The notes: generated from the sequence alone by a model not told the origin. A DNA stretch of 64,000 nt from Erythrobacter sp. (GCA_027311945.1 DAICXZ010000025.1:59766-123765); one strand, 5' to 3'; positions 9,034 through 18,033 are shown, counted from the stretch's first letter. Numbers and translations are program-made.

Positions 9034-10182
9034 ATGGCGATGAAACCCGGTCGCACTGCACAGCCCGCCGCGCGAGTCCCGTTCTGGACCGTGCTCGCCT
9101 CGGTCGTGGGGCTGTGGGCGACGTACTTCGCCCTCATCACCGTGCGGGCCGAGCTGCTCGGCCTGCCGTTCCTCGACGAGATGCTGTGGCTGCGGCTGCT
9201 GACCACGCTGTGCGGCATTCTCATCACGCTCGGGCTGTGGCTGGTGCTGCGGGTGTTCGATGCACAGCCCATGTGGCTCAAGATCGGCGCCGCGCTGCTG
9301 CTGGCCATGCCCGCCGCCATGCTGACCGCGCAGGCCAATGCGGTGATCTTCGCTGAGCTGCAGGCCGCCGTCGACGGGTTGAAGTTCGCACAACAGGGGC
9401 TTGACGATACCCTGATGGCCGACCAGCAGGATGTGGCCTTGGCGACCGAGCGCGAACGGCTGATCGACTTCGCCACCAGCCGCTATTTCCTGCTGCTGGC
9501 CTGGTGCGCGCTCTATCTCGCGCTGCTCACTGGCGAGCGCGCGCGCGCGGCGGAGCGGCGTGAACAGGAGTTCCGCAATGCGGCCAAGGCGGCTGAGCTG
9601 CGGTCCTTGCGCTATCAGGTCAATCCGCATTTCCTGTTCAACACGCTCAATTCGCTCTCGGCGATGGTGCTGACCGGCAAGACCGAAGCGGCCGAGCGGA
9701 TGATCCAGACGATCTCGACCTTCTACCGCCGCAGCCTCGCGGATGATCCCACCTCCGACGTGCCGCTGCGTCAGGAAATCGCCTTGCAGCAGCTGTATCT
9801 CGAAATCGAGGCGGTGCGTTTTCCTGCGCGCCTGCGTGCCGTCTACGAGATTCCCCACACGCTGGAGAATGCGCTGGTGCCGGGCATGATCCTGCAGCCG
9901 CTGGTGGAGAACTCGGTCAAGCATGCGGTTTCGCCCAGCGGCGGCGAGATCACGATTACGCTGGCCGCGCGCGAGGAATACGGGCGGCTGGTGATCACCG
10001 TTTCGGATAACGGCACCGGCTCGCCCGAGGCCGATCGCCATTCCGGCCACGGCATTGGCCTTGCCAATGTGCGCGAGCGGTTGGAGGCGCGGTTCGGTGA
10101 GGAGGCGAGTGTCGTCTCTGGCCTCGTACCGGGCGGCTATGCCACGCACCTGCGGTTGCCGATCCTCACAAAGCGATCCTGA
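9034..10182 (+). CDS. LytS/YehU-type sensor histidine kinase
   Basis: The 382-residue protein has four hydrophobic segments (about 16-38, 50-72, 83-105 and 150-167) followed by a His_kinase domain with LRYQVNPHFLFNTLNSLSAM, where His199 is the likely phosphorylation site. The HATPase domain has LVENSVKHAV, SDNGTGSP and GHGIGLANVRERL. It pairs with the LytTR response regulator starting 13 bases downstream. The input signal is unknown; there is no extracytoplasmic sensor domain of any size. Confidence 0.9.
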   Translation: MAMKPGRTAQPAARVPFWTVLASVVGLWATYFALITVRAELLGLPFLDEMLWLRLLTTLCGILITLGLWLVLRVFDAQPMWLKIGAALLLAMPAAMLTAQANAVIFAELQAAVDGLKFAQQGLDDTLMADQQDVALATERERLIDFATSRYFLLLAWCALYLALLTGERARAAERREQEFRNAAKAAELRSLRYQVNPHFLFNTLNSLSAMVLTGKTEAAERMIQTISTFYRRSLADDPTSDVPLRQEIALQQLYLEIEAVRFPARLRAVYEIPHTLENALVPGMILQPLVENSVKHAVSPSGGEITITLAAREEYGRLVITVSDNGTGSPEADRHSGHGIGLANVRERLEARFGEEASVVSGLVPGGYATHLRLPILTKRS

Positions 10183-10195
10183 CTGGGGGCGAATC

Positions 10196-10927
10196 ATGAG
10201 CGAAACCACGCTGCGCACGCTGATCGTCGATGACGAACCGCTCGCGATCGAACGGATGCAGGTGCTGTGCGCCGAGTTGCCCGGTATCTCGGTGGTCGGC
10301 ACTGCCGCCGATGGCGAGGCGGCCCTGCGGCTGGCCGAAAAGCTGAAGCCCGACCTGCTGCTGCTCGACATGACCATGCCGGGGATGGACGGACTGGCCG
10401 TGGCGAAGAAGGCCAGCTCGGGCGATGCCCCACCTGCGGTGATCTTCGTCACCGCGCATGACAACTTCGCGGTCGAGGCCTTCGATATCGACGCGGTCGA
10501 CTATGTGCTGAAGCCGGTCGGGAAGGATCGCCTCGCCCGCGCGATAGAGCGCGCGCTGGCCCGGCGGAGCGACCCGGCGAAGCCCGGTGAGCCGACCTGG
10601 CTCGAAGAGCTATGGGTGCCTGATCGCTCGGAACTGCTGCGGATCGAGGCCGCTTCGGTCCACCGCATTGATGCCGAGCGCGACTATGTCCGCCTGCACA
10701 CCGATGAGCGCAGCTACCTGCTGCTGCAGACCATCGCCGGGCTGGAAGAGCGGCTTGACCCGGAAAAGTTCATCCGCATCCACCGCTCCACTATTCTGCG
10801 CCGCGATTATATCAAGGGCTTGCGGCACGAGGGGCTGGGCGTGTGGTGCGCAGAGCTGGCCGATGGCGAGCTGTTGCGGATCGGGCGGACCTATTTGCGC
10901 AAGGTCAAGGCGATGGCCGGGCGTTAA
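10196..10927 (+). CDS. LytTR-family response regulator
   Basis: The 243-residue protein has a receiver domain (residues 7-125) with the acidic pair DDE at 12-14, phospho-acceptor Asp58 in LLLLDMTMPGMDG, and switch residues VFVTAHDNFAVEAF and YVLKPVGKDRL. The C-terminal LytTR DNA-binding domain runs from about 148 with IDAERDYVRLHTDERSYLL and FIRIHRSTILRRDYI. It should control genes under the upstream LytS-type kinase. The ATG at 10196 follows GGGGCGAATC; earlier in-frame starts lie inside the kinase gene. Confidence 0.92.
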   Translation: MSETTLRTLIVDDEPLAIERMQVLCAELPGISVVGTAADGEAALRLAEKLKPDLLLLDMTMPGMDGLAVAKKASSGDAPPAVIFVTAHDNFAVEAFDIDAVDYVLKPVGKDRLARAIERALARRSDPAKPGEPTWLEELWVPDRSELLRIEAASVHRIDAERDYVRLHTDERSYLLLQTIAGLEERLDPEKFIRIHRSTILRRDYIKGLRHEGLGVWCAELADGELLRIGRTYLRKVKAMAGR

Positions 10928-10977
10928 AGAGGGGCCGGGCATTGTTATGCGCCAATCGCAACTGTACGCAAAAAAAG

Positions 10978-11000
10978 AGCCGCCCCGTTGAGGGGCGGCT
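10978..11000 (-). terminator. intrinsic terminator of urcA
   Basis: AGCCGCCCC (10978-10986) pairs with GGGGCGGCT (10992-11000) around a five-base loop. On the minus strand the stem is followed by CTTTTTT (10971-10977), a classic intrinsic terminator placed 65 bp after the urcA stop. It may also limit read-through from the response regulator on the plus strand. Confidence 0.85.
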
Positions 11001-11064
11001 GTCAGACGATGCGGGAAGGCTGTTTGAGGGGATAGGTTTCCTGCACCGGTATCGATGATGCGTA

Positions 11065-11376
11065 TCAGCCGCCCAGGTTGGCGTTGCGCTTGATCTGCGC
11101 GAAGTGGCGGTCGAGCTGGGTCTTGGCGGTTTCGACGCACTGGCGGGCAGAGCGCGATTCGATACGGGTGCCGGTCGCCTGCTGGTCGGCGTTGCAGACC
11201 TCGCGAGCGGCGGTGTCGATGCGGCGGTCCAGCTCGGCCATACCCTCGGCGGACGCAAGATCGAGGTCGGCATAGGCGACGCGAGTCGAGCGCTGATCGC
11301 CTTCGGCGGCGGAAACGGTGGGGGCAAGCGCCAGTGCACTGGCGGCAATTGCGAGCTTGATGGTGATGGCCTGCAT
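11065..11376 (-). CDS. UrcA-family secreted protein
   Basis: A 103-residue protein with a clear signal peptide (MQAITIKLAIAASALALAP, cleavage near VSA-AEG) and a mature part with RVAYADLDLASAEGMAELDRRIDTAAREVCN, the pattern of the UrcA family; the two cysteines (CNADQ and RQCVE) probably form a disulphide. UrcA proteins are abundant in sphingomonads and caulobacters and have no established function. The gene is monocistronic with its own terminator, and a strong GC-rich stem-loop lies upstream. Confidence 0.85.
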   Translation of the reverse strand: MQAITIKLAIAASALALAPTVSAAEGDQRSTRVAYADLDLASAEGMAELDRRIDTAAREVCNADQQATGTRIESRSARQCVETAKTQLDRHFAQIKRNANLGG

Positions 11377-11425
11377 GATGTCTCTCCTGTCTGAACCCCG
11401 GTCGAGGGTGAAATCTCTGGTCGGT

Positions 11426-11465
11426 TGCGCCGCGGCCGGTTGGGACTGCTAACGGCCGCGGCGCA
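11426..11465. promoter_or_regulatory. 13-bp perfect GC-rich inverted repeat upstream of urcA
   Basis: TGCGCCGCGGCCG (11426-11438) and CGGCCGCGGCGCA (11453-11465) are exact inverted repeats with a 14-base loop. The element lies 50-90 bp upstream of the urcA start. No T-run is present on either side, so it is more likely an operator or RNA structure than a terminator. Confidence 0.4.
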
Positions 11466-11622
11466 CCAACAGACCTAGGCGATTCCATGGGGTTGGTCCG
11501 CTGCCGCTCGACCTGCCCACACACTTCATCGACCGGCGACAGACGCTGCCGACGAACGACATACGGCGATCCACCAGCGGCAATTTGCTTCCGGCACAAG
11601 CAGTCGGCACAAGGGCCGGATT

Positions 11623-11886
11623 ATGGGAATCGCCCTCGCCTTCTTTCTGGGAATCGCCAATTTCCTCGCCCAGAGCGTGGTGCTGAACAGCGCTCATCCG
11701 CTGCTGGCGGCTCTTTCGCCCGAGCGGTTCCGGCTCGCGCGCAGGGCCAGCCTTGCGCTTGAATTCGCGCTGCTGGTGGCTGTGATGCTGGCTTCGCGCG
11801 AGGAACCGGGCGCCTGGCTGGTGTTCTATGCGTTCTACACGCTCGGCAACGGCAGCGCGGCCTGGATGATCTGGCGCAGTACATGA
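11623..11886 (+). CDS. small membrane protein, unknown
   Basis: An 87-residue hydrophobic protein with about three possible membrane segments (residues 2-20, 41-58 and 63-82). I recognise no family. It begins at ATG 11623 without a strong Shine-Dalgarno. It precedes the lipid-kinase gene by 36 bp and could be transcribed with it, which would be consistent with a membrane-lipid context, but that is inference only. Confidence 0.55.
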   Translation: MGIALAFFLGIANFLAQSVVLNSAHPLLAALSPERFRLARRASLALEFALLVAVMLASREEPGAWLVFYAFYTLGNGSAAWMIWRST

Positions 11887-11922
11887 CGGGAACCGGGCAA
11901 TCCGCCCCGCATTCTAAAAGGT

Positions 11923-12777
11923 ATGGCGGTGAAGCAAGACATCTGGCTGATTCATAACGACGCGAGCGGCAGCAACGATGCCGCCGGGCTCGCGGCGGTG
12001 CGCGAACATTGCCGCGCCTGCGGCTTACCGGTGGCGTACGAGACCAGCTTTCCACGCGACGATTTGCCGACGTTAGAGGCGCTTGATGCCGCCGGGATCG
12101 GGATCGTCGCGCTGTTCGCGGGCGATGGAACGATCAACGCTGCGCTCGATGCGCTGGCGGGCTGGGGCGGCAAGGTGCTGGTGCTGCCCGGCGGAACGAT
12201 GAATCTGCTTTTTCACCGGCTGTTCGGCGATTGCGACATGGCCGAGGCAATCGATGCCGTTGCCGATGGCACGGCGACGATCTGCCGCGCGAGCATGATC
12301 GAGAGCTCAGTGGGAAATGGCTATGCCGGGGTACTGAGCGGCCCGGGTACGAGCTGGAACACCGTGCGCGAGGCCATGCGGAACCGCGATCTGGCCGGCA
12401 TGGCGCGCGAGGCGAGCGATGCGCTTGAACATACGCTCGAAGGCCCACCTGTCGCCTGCCTAGAGCCAACCCTGGGCAAGGCCGAAGGCTATCCCCTCAT
12501 CCAGCTCGCCCCGACGCGCGACGGCATCGAGATCACCGCCTTCCATGCCGAGACCACCAGCGAATATGTGAAGCAGACAGCCGCCCTGTTGCAGCACGAT
12601 TTCCGCGCCGGGCCGCACGATATGCTGGGCTGCAAGGATAGTGTCACCTTGCGCACCATCGGGGCCGAGCACCTCGGCCTGCTGCTCGACGGCGAGCCTG
12701 CCGAGGCCAGCGGGGCGATCACATTTCGTCTCGGTAATGCAAAGGTCGATATGCTAACCACCCGGCCCGATGGCTGA
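11923..12777 (+). CDS. diacylglycerol kinase-family protein
   Basis: This 284-residue protein has the diacylglycerol/sphingosine-kinase catalytic fold: WLIHNDASGSND (phosphate-binding strand), ALFAGDGTINAALDAL (the GGDGT-type nucleotide motif, here AGDGT) and LVLPGGTMNLLFHRL. Members phosphorylate diacylglycerol or related lipids using ATP at the membrane face. The last eight bases overlap the following metallophosphoesterase gene, a link that suggests a shared lipid or nucleotide-lipid task. The substrate cannot be told from sequence. Confidence 0.85.
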   Translation: MAVKQDIWLIHNDASGSNDAAGLAAVREHCRACGLPVAYETSFPRDDLPTLEALDAAGIGIVALFAGDGTINAALDALAGWGGKVLVLPGGTMNLLFHRLFGDCDMAEAIDAVADGTATICRASMIESSVGNGYAGVLSGPGTSWNTVREAMRNRDLAGMAREASDALEHTLEGPPVACLEPTLGKAEGYPLIQLAPTRDGIEITAFHAETTSEYVKQTAALLQHDFRAGPHDMLGCKDSVTLRTIGAEHLGLLLDGEPAEASGAITFRLGNAKVDMLTTRPDG

Positions 12778-13627
12778 CACCAAGCTTCTGTTTCACCTTT
12801 CCGATGTCCACTTCGGCCTTGTCGACGAACGCGCGATCGCATGGGTCGCGCGGGAGATTCGCGAACAGTGCCCCGATATGGTGGCGATCACCGGCGACCT
12901 CACCATGCGCGCACGGCAACGCGAGTTCGATGCTGCGACCCGTTGGATCAACAGCCTCGAAGCGCCGGTTACGGTCGACGTTGGCAATCACGATCTGCCC
13001 TACTTCAACCTCTTCGAGCGATTTTTCGATCCCTATCGCCGCTTTCACGGGATGAAGGACCTGGTCGAGCGCGAGATCGTGGTGCCGGGGCTGGCGCTGG
13101 TGCCGCTCAACACCACCGCGCGGGCGCAGCCTCGGCTCAACTGGTCGAAAGGCTGGGTGAGCAAGGGTGCGCTGCGACGCTGCCTTGCTGCGATCGACGC
13201 CCTGCCCCCCGGAACGCGCGCGCTGGTCACCGTGCACCACCCCTTACGCGAAGTGGGGACCACCGGCACGGCGCTTACCCATGGCGGGCGGATTGCGCTC
13301 GATGAACTGGCGAAGCGCGGAGTGCTTGCCGTGCTCAGCGGGCACGTTCACGATGCCTTCGACATCATAGAGAAGACCGACCATGGTCCGGTGCGGATGA
13401 TCGGCGCGGGCACCTTGTCGCAGCGTATCCGTTCGACTCCGCCCAGCTTCAACGAGCTGCACTGGGACGGCGAACAGCTTGAGGTCCGGGTGCGCAACCT
13501 TGAGCATCTCGGCACGCGGGATATGCAGATCGACGATGTGCCCGAGGATGCCATGCCGCCGCGCGGACCGGGCGAGCCCGTCGCGCCAGCTGGCCGCGTC
13601 CCGGTGGACGATCCGCCGATCTACTGA
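12770..13627 (+). CDS. calcineurin-like metallophosphoesterase
   Basis: The 285-residue protein has all five metal-binding blocks of the family: FHLSDVHFG (D-x-H), AITGDLTMR (GD), VDVGNHDLPY (GNHD), VTVHHPL and LSGHVHDAF (GH-x-H). It is a soluble di-metal phosphodiesterase or phosphatase of unknown substrate. The start ATG at 12770 overlaps the end of the lipid-kinase gene, so the pair is probably translationally coupled. Confidence 0.88.
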   Translation: MADTKLLFHLSDVHFGLVDERAIAWVAREIREQCPDMVAITGDLTMRARQREFDAATRWINSLEAPVTVDVGNHDLPYFNLFERFFDPYRRFHGMKDLVEREIVVPGLALVPLNTTARAQPRLNWSKGWVSKGALRRCLAAIDALPPGTRALVTVHHPLREVGTTGTALTHGGRIALDELAKRGVLAVLSGHVHDAFDIIEKTDHGPVRMIGAGTLSQRIRSTPPSFNELHWDGEQLEVRVRNLEHLGTRDMQIDDVPEDAMPPRGPGEPVAPAGRVPVDDPPIY

Positions 13628-13699
13628 GTTGACCTGAGACAATGCCCGAGGCCCGGCGCGGTGGCAGCGTGCCCGCGTCCGGACAAAGGGAATAGTCTC

Positions 13700-13900
13700 A
13701 TGCTTAAGATTGCGCTCATCCTCCATGCCGTCATCGCTACCAGCCTGATGGGCATCGGGGTCATCGCCGTGCTGGCCGTCGACATGCACGCCGGGTGGCG
13801 TGAAATTGCCTTGGCGGCACTCGCGGGGTTCGTGCTGGCGATCCCGGCCAGCTGGCTGGTCGCGGGGCAGATTCACAAGCTGCGCGGCGGCAATACCTGA
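13700..13900 (+). CDS. small two-helix membrane protein
   Basis: A 66-residue protein with two hydrophobic segments (residues 4-27 and 33-54) joined by HAGWREI and ending in a short polar tail. Small proteins starting MLKIALILHAVIATSLMGIG are common in alphaproteobacteria, but their role is not known. The start at 13700 follows AAAGGGAATAG at a good distance; upstream sequence to 13661 is polar and not needed. Confidence 0.65.
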   Translation: MLKIALILHAVIATSLMGIGVIAVLAVDMHAGWREIALAALAGFVLAIPASWLVAGQIHKLRGGNT

Positions 13901-13911
13901 GCCGCAACGAA

Positions 13912-13939
13912 AAAGGGCGACCCCGCAGGGCCGCCCTTT
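13912..13939 (-). terminator. terminator of the rplM-rpsI operon
   Basis: AAAGGGCG (13912-13919) pairs with CGCCCTTT (13932-13939). On the minus strand the stem reads into a T-run complementary to AAAAA at 13910-13914, about 22 bp after the rpsI stop. It also lies just after the convergent small membrane-protein gene and may serve both. Confidence 0.75.
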
Positions 13940-13961
13940 CGTGTTCGGGTGAAGGCTGAAA

Positions 13962-14510
13962 TCAGCGCTTCGAGAACTGGAAGCTCTTGCGCGCCTTGGC
14001 ACGGCCGTACTTCTTGCGCTCGACCACGCGGCTGTCGCGGGTGAGGAAGCCAGCAGCCTTGATCGTGCCGCGCAGGGCGGGCTCGAACTTGCTCAGCGCC
14101 TGGCTGATGCCGTGCTTCACAGCGCCTGCCTGGCCCGAGAGTCCGCCGCCGGAAACGGTGGCGACCACGTCGTACTGGCCTTCACGCTCCGAGATCGCGA
14201 ACGGCTGGTTGATCACCAGACGCAGCGTCGGACGGGCGAAGTACACTTCCTGATCACGGCCGTTTACGGTGACCTTGCCGGTGCCCGGCTTGATCCACAC
14301 GCGGGCCACGGCGTCCTTGCGGCGGCCGGTGGCATAGGCACGGCCCTGCGCGTCCAGTTCCTGCTCGCGCAGAGGAGCGGTGGGAGCAGCCGGAGCCACT
14401 TCGCCAGCCTCAACCTCGGTGCCGGCATCAGCCACGGCGCCGGTCACGTTCTTGATGTCGGCCAGATCGTTCACCGAGTTGGTCTCGCCGCTCTTGTTTT
14501 CGTCGGTCAT
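13962..14510 (-). CDS. rpsI: 30S ribosomal protein S9
   Basis: The 182-residue S9 protein has the standard core from [18 protein letters not shown] to the basic C-terminus [13 protein letters not shown], whose last residues contact P-site tRNA. An N-terminal extension of about 55 residues, acidic then Ala/Pro-rich, precedes the core; such extensions occur in alphaproteobacterial S9. The start codon overlaps the rplM stop (TGATG), as expected for the conserved L13-S9 operon. Confidence 0.97.
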   Translation of the reverse strand: MTDENKSGETNSVNDLADIKNVTGAVADAGTEVEAGEVAPAAPTAPLREQELDAQGRAYATGRRKDAVARVWIKPGTGKVTVNGRDQEVYFARPTLRLVINQPFAISEREGQYDVVATVSGGGLSGQAGAVKHGISQALSKFEPALRGTIKAAGFLTRDSRVVERKKYGRAKARKSFQFSKR

Positions 14511-14989
14511 CAGGCGGATACCTTGTTCTTGCGGTTCATGGCGGCAACGTCGAGCACTTCGGGCTTCTGCCCGGCGTGGGGATGCTCGGTGCCGACGTAG
14601 AGGTGAAGGTTGCTCATCTGCACGCGGCCAAGCGGGCCGCGCGGAACCATGCGCTCAACAGCCTTTTCCAGCACGCGCTCGGGGAAGCGACCGGCGAGAA
14701 CCTTCTCGGCGGTGGTTTCCTTGAGCCCGCCGGGGTGGCCGGTGTGCTTGTAGTAGGTGTGCGTCTTCAGCTTGTTGCCGGTGAACCGCACCTTGTCGAC
14801 ATTGAGCACGATCACGTGATCGCCGCAATCGACGTGGGGGGTGTAGAACGGCTTGGTCTTGCCGCGCAGCAGGTTGGCAATGATCGAAGCGAGGCGGCCA
14901 ACGACCAGACCTTCGGCATCAATCACGAGCCACTTCTTTTCAACCTCGGCCGGTTTGATCGACCGGGTGACTTTCGTCAGCGCCTTCAT
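14510..14989 (-). CDS. rplM: 50S ribosomal protein L13
   Basis: A 159-residue L13 with the family blocks [41 protein letters not shown] and [12 protein letters not shown] followed by [16 protein letters not shown]. It binds 23S rRNA early in 50S assembly. It is the promoter-proximal gene of the operon with rpsI. The 133 bp upstream contain no clear L13 autoregulatory structure that I can identify. Confidence 0.97.
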   Translation of the reverse strand: MKALTKVTRSIKPAEVEKKWLVIDAEGLVVGRLASIIANLLRGKTKPFYTPHVDCGDHVIVLNVDKVRFTGNKLKTHTYYKHTGHPGGLKETTAEKVLAGRFPERVLEKAVERMVPRGPLGRVQMSNLHLYVGTEHPHAGQKPEVLDVAAMNRKNKVSA

Positions 14990-15151
14990 GGGCTATGGTA
15001 TCCTTGCTATCGCCGCTGGCCGTGGGCCGGACAGCGATGAGTGAACTGGGCCGCTTCAGCGCAAATGCAGAATCATCTGCAACCGGCCTTGCGAAGGCGC
15101 GGCATTTGTCCTGAGAGCGGCTTTAAGTCAAGCGAATGTGCGGGTTAGCAT

Positions 15152-15171
15152 GGAGGTAAAATAATACCTCC
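15152..15171 (-). terminator. weak hairpin after cutA
   Basis: GGAGGTA (15152-15158) and TACCTCC (15165-15171) form a 7-bp stem with an A/T loop, ten bases after the cutA stop on the minus strand. There is no T-run after it, so termination is only a possibility. Confidence 0.35.
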
Positions 15172-15181
15172 GGCCTCTTTA

Positions 15182-15520
15182 TCAAGCCTTCGGGCCAAGC
15201 GCATCGCCGAGCCAGGCCAGCGTTTGCGGCGTTGTCTGATCGGCCCTCCAGCCGACAATCACCGGGGTTTCGTAGCTGTGCAGGGCGTTGAGGCGGGCCA
15301 TGGCGGCGTCCATGCGGCGGGTGCTGGTCTTGCACAGCAAGCCATATTCCTCGCTCTCGTCAATCGCGCCGTCCCAGGCGAATAGCGACAGCACGGGGCC
15401 GATAATGTTGACGCAGGCCGCCAGCTTCTCAGCCACCAGAGCCTGGGCAAGGCGGCGCGCTTCCTCACGGCCGCCGCAGGGGCACCAGACCAGCGCGAAC
15501 TCGGTCGCGCCCGCGCTCAC
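15182..15520 (-). CDS. cutA: divalent-cation tolerance protein CutA
   Basis: A 112-residue CutA1 protein with EEARRLAQALVAEKLAACVN, the conserved LFAWDGAIDESEEYGLLCKT and LHSYETPVIVGW. CutA1 is a very stable trimer, linked to copper tolerance in older work, with an uncertain biochemical role. I start it at GTG 15520, overlapping the ctaA stop by four bases; the longer frame to 15604 encodes unrelated low-complexity sequence within ctaA. Confidence 0.88.
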   Translation of the reverse strand: MSAGATEFALVWCPCGGREEARRLAQALVAEKLAACVNIIGPVLSLFAWDGAIDESEEYGLLCKTSTRRMDAAMARLNALHSYETPVIVGWRADQTTPQTLAWLGDALGPKA

Positions 15521-16551
15521 CGCCGCTGACCGACCGCGTGCATGCCCCAGGCAACGCTCGCCACCAGCAGCGCGCCGACCGCCTGGTGGGCCACCGCGAT
15601 CCACAGGTCCACCCCGGTCATCACCGTGGCAATGCCGAGCAGGATCTGCACACCCACGGCCGAATGGATCGCTATCGAGGCGCGCCGGTCAAGCGGGCGT
15701 AGCCGCCGGGCGAGCACCACCAGCACCGCCAGAACGGCAAAGGCCCACCAGCGATGGAGGAAATGCAGCCAGTAGGGATCGCTGGTGAAGGCCCACAGCG
15801 CCCCGCGCGACCAGTCGGCCTCGGGCACCAGCCGGCCCTGCATCAGCGGCCAGGTGTCGGAGGCAAGGCCCGCGTTAAGCCCCGCCACCCAGGCCCCGAG
15901 CAGCAGCTGGACGAACAGCAGCACAGCCACCATCAGGCCGAGCGAGGTAACGCGCGCCGGGCCGATGCCTTGCGGCAGGGCGCGAAGATCGCGTGCGGTC
16001 CAGATCAGGCCGGCCAGCGTGAACAGCGCCGTGAGCAGATGGATCGACAGCCAGAAGTGGCTGACATCGGTCATCTCGGTGTTGAGGCCCGAGCGCACCA
16101 TCAGCCAACCGAAGGCGCCCTGCAGCCCGCCCAGCGCCAGCAGCGCCAGCAGCCGCGGCTTGTAGCCCGCCGGGATCATCCCGCGCACCCAGAACACCAG
16201 CAGCGGCAGGGCAAAGGCCAGCCCGATCAGACGGCCGAGCAGACGGTGCGCCCACTCCCAGAAATAGATGAACTGGTAGTCCCCCAGCGTCATCCCGGAA
16301 GGCCCGGCCACCTGCTGATATTCGCCGATCTGCTGGTAGGCTTCGAACTCGGCCTGCCATTGCTCCAGCGTCAGCGGGGGAATCGCGCCGGTGACGGGCT
16401 TCCACTCTGTGATCGAAAGCCCGCTTTCGGTGAGCCGGGTAATCCCGCCGATCACCACCATCGCGAAAACCATCGTGGCCACAACCAGCAGCCAGCGCGC
16501 CAATGCCAGCGGCCTGCCGCCGCCCACGAGAGGAATGTCCTGTGCGACCAT
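15517..16551 (-). CDS. ctaA: heme A synthase (COX15/CtaA)
   Basis: This 344-residue polytopic membrane protein has the alphaproteobacterial CtaA pattern: GGITRLTESGLSITEWKPVTGAIPPL, YFWEWAHRLLGR and, in the second half, HFLHRWWAF and AVAHQAVGAL. The paired His residues ligate heme. It converts heme O to heme A for cytochrome c oxidase at the inner membrane. ATG 16551 is used rather than 16596, since the family begins just before the first helix. Coupled to cutA downstream. Confidence 0.93.
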   Translation of the reverse strand: MVAQDIPLVGGGRPLALARWLLVVATMVFAMVVIGGITRLTESGLSITEWKPVTGAIPPLTLEQWQAEFEAYQQIGEYQQVAGPSGMTLGDYQFIYFWEWAHRLLGRLIGLAFALPLLVFWVRGMIPAGYKPRLLALLALGGLQGAFGWLMVRSGLNTEMTDVSHFWLSIHLLTALFTLAGLIWTARDLRALPQGIGPARVTSLGLMVAVLLFVQLLLGAWVAGLNAGLASDTWPLMQGRLVPEADWSRGALWAFTSDPYWLHFLHRWWAFAVLAVLVVLARRLRPLDRRASIAIHSAVGVQILLGIATVMTGVDLWIAVAHQAVGALLVASVAWGMHAVGQRR

Positions 16552-16620
16552 AATGCGCGAGGCTCTGTGACTTTTGCACGAGCTTGGCAAGGGCATGAAA
16601 CGAATGTTCGCACTTGCGCA

Positions 16621-16637
16621 ATGTTATAGCGTTACAT
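16621..16637 (+). promoter_or_regulatory. possible Zur-type operator before merC
   Basis: ATGTTATAGCGTTACAT is an imperfect palindrome (TGT-N-A ... T-N-ACA) whose left half ATGTTATA matches the half-site of Zur operators. It lies 24 bases upstream of the preferred merC start, where a repressor would block transcription. Based on pattern only. Confidence 0.35.
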
Positions 16638-16660
16638 ACATGGGCCGAATGGAGCAGAGA

Positions 16661-17017
16661 ATGCCCGGAATTCGCGGCCGATTCGACAGGCTAGGCGTGG
16701 TGCTGTCGGCACTGTGCCTGGTGCACTGCATTGCCGGCACGGTGCTGGTAGCCGGCATGGGCCTTGGCGCGACCTTCCTGCTCGATCCGGCGATTCACCG
16801 TGTCGGACTGGTGCTCGCCGTCATTGTCGCCGGTATAGCGATTGGCATTGGCGCGGTGCGGCATCGACGCCGGTTGCCATTCGTCGTGGCGATGACGGGC
16901 CTTTCGTTCATGGGCGGCGCGCTCGCGGTCGGCCATGGGGCGGAAGAGGTGGTGCTGACCATGATCGGCGTCGTGCTGGTGGCCACTGGCCACGTCCTGA
17001 ACTTGCGCCACGCCTGA
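16661..17017 (+). CDS. MerC-domain membrane protein
   Basis: The protein (118 residues from ATG 16661) has the MerC layout of four hydrophobic segments. The first contains [12 protein letters not shown], with the CxxxxC-like metal-binding cysteines close to the membrane. Classic MerC imports mercury(II); chromosomal copies like this one are often linked to zinc or other metal handling. GGAG at 16651-16654 supports the start at 16661. A longer frame from 16574 or 16640 would run through the putative Zur site. Not in a mer operon here. Confidence 0.75.
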   Translation: MPGIRGRFDRLGVVLSALCLVHCIAGTVLVAGMGLGATFLLDPAIHRVGLVLAVIVAGIAIGIGAVRHRRRLPFVVAMTGLSFMGGALAVGHGAEEVVLTMIGVVLVATGHVLNLRHA

Positions 17018-17037
17018 AGCGCGCTATCTGCTGGCGC

Positions 17038-18033
17038 ATGACCAGCACGATCTCCCTTACCGTCAACGGCGAGAGCCGCCGTACCTCCTGTGCCACGATT
17101 GCCGAACTCGTGCGCGAACTGGGCCTTGCGCCAGAAAAGGTCGCGGTCGAGCACAACGGTGAAATTTCGCCGCGATCAGGCCTCGGAGAGGTGCAGCTGA
17201 GCGATGGCGACCAGCTCGAAATCGTTCACTTCGTCGGCGGTGGATCGGGCGAGGGCACAGCTGACGACGACAGCTGGGAGGTCGCGGGACACCGGTTCAC
17301 CAGCCGCCTGATCGTCGGCACCGGTAAATACAAGGACTTCGCGCAGAACGCCGCCGCAGTCGAGGCGGCAGGCGCCGAGATCGTCACCGTGGCGGTGCGC
17401 CGGGTGAACATCTCCGATCCCAGCCAGCCCGTGCTGATGGACCATATCGACCCCAAAAAGATTACCTATCTGCCCAACACCGCCGGCTGCTTCACCGCCG
17501 AAGACGCGATTCGCACGCTGCGGCTGGCGCGCGAGGCGGGCGGCTGGGAGCTGGTGAAGCTCGAAGTGCTGGGCGAGGCCAAGACGCTTTATCCCAACAT
17601 GAAGGAAACCCTGCGCGCGACCGAGGTGCTGGCGAACGAAGGCTTCAAGCCGATGGTCTACTGCACTGATGATCCGATTGCGGCCAAGCAGCTGGAAGAG
17701 GCGGGCGCGGTGGCGGTGATGCCGCTGGGCGCGCCGATCGGCTCCGGCCTCGGCATCCAGAATCAGGTCACGATTCGCCTGATCGTCGAGGGTGCGAGCG
17801 TGCCGGTGTTGGTCGATGCGGGCGTGGGCACCGCCTCGGATGCGGCGGTGGCGATGGAGCTGGGCTGCGACGGGGTGCTGATGAACACCGCCATTGCCGA
17901 GGCCAAGGATCCGATCCGCATGGCCCGCGCGATGCGGCTGGCGGTGGAGGCCGGACGGCACGCCTATCTCTCCGGCCGGATGGGGCGGCGGCGCTATGCC
18001 GATCCTTCCTCGCCGCTAGCTGGACTCATCTAA
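17038..18033 (+). CDS. thiG: ThiS-ThiG fusion: sulfur carrier and thiazole synthase
   Basis: The 331-residue protein joins ThiS (residues 1-69, [11 protein letters not shown] ... [17 protein letters not shown]) to ThiG (about 78-331), with the Schiff-base lysine in [17 protein letters not shown] and the phosphate-binding [11 protein letters not shown] and [11 protein letters not shown]. ThiG forms the thiazole phosphate of thiamine from deoxyxylulose phosphate, dehydroglycine or glycine-derived imine, and ThiS thiocarboxylate. The ThiS Gly-Gly, normally the free C-terminus, is internal here. The gene follows merC after 20 bp. No THI-box riboswitch is visible upstream. Confidence 0.9.
   Translation: MTSTISLTVNGESRRTSCATIAELVRELGLAPEKVAVEHNGEISPRSGLGEVQLSDGDQLEIVHFVGGGSGEGTADDDSWEVAGHRFTSRLIVGTGKYKDFAQNAAAVEAAGAEIVTVAVRRVNISDPSQPVLMDHIDPKKITYLPNTAGCFTAEDAIRTLRLAREAGGWELVKLEVLGEAKTLYPNMKETLRATEVLANEGFKPMVYCTDDPIAAKQLEEAGAVAVMPLGAPIGSGLGIQNQVTIRLIVEGASVPVLVDAGVGTASDAAVAMELGCDGVLMNTAIAEAKDPIRMARAMRLAVEAGRHAYLSGRMGRRRYADPSSPLAGLI

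Noticed and set aside
15754..16629. Long plus-strand frame antisense to ctaA
   Set aside because: Gln/Arg-rich sequence typical of a shadow frame; CtaA on the other strand is unambiguous.
16980..17040. TPP riboswitch before thiSG
   Set aside because: The space between merC and thiSG is only 20 bp and contains no THI-box motif.
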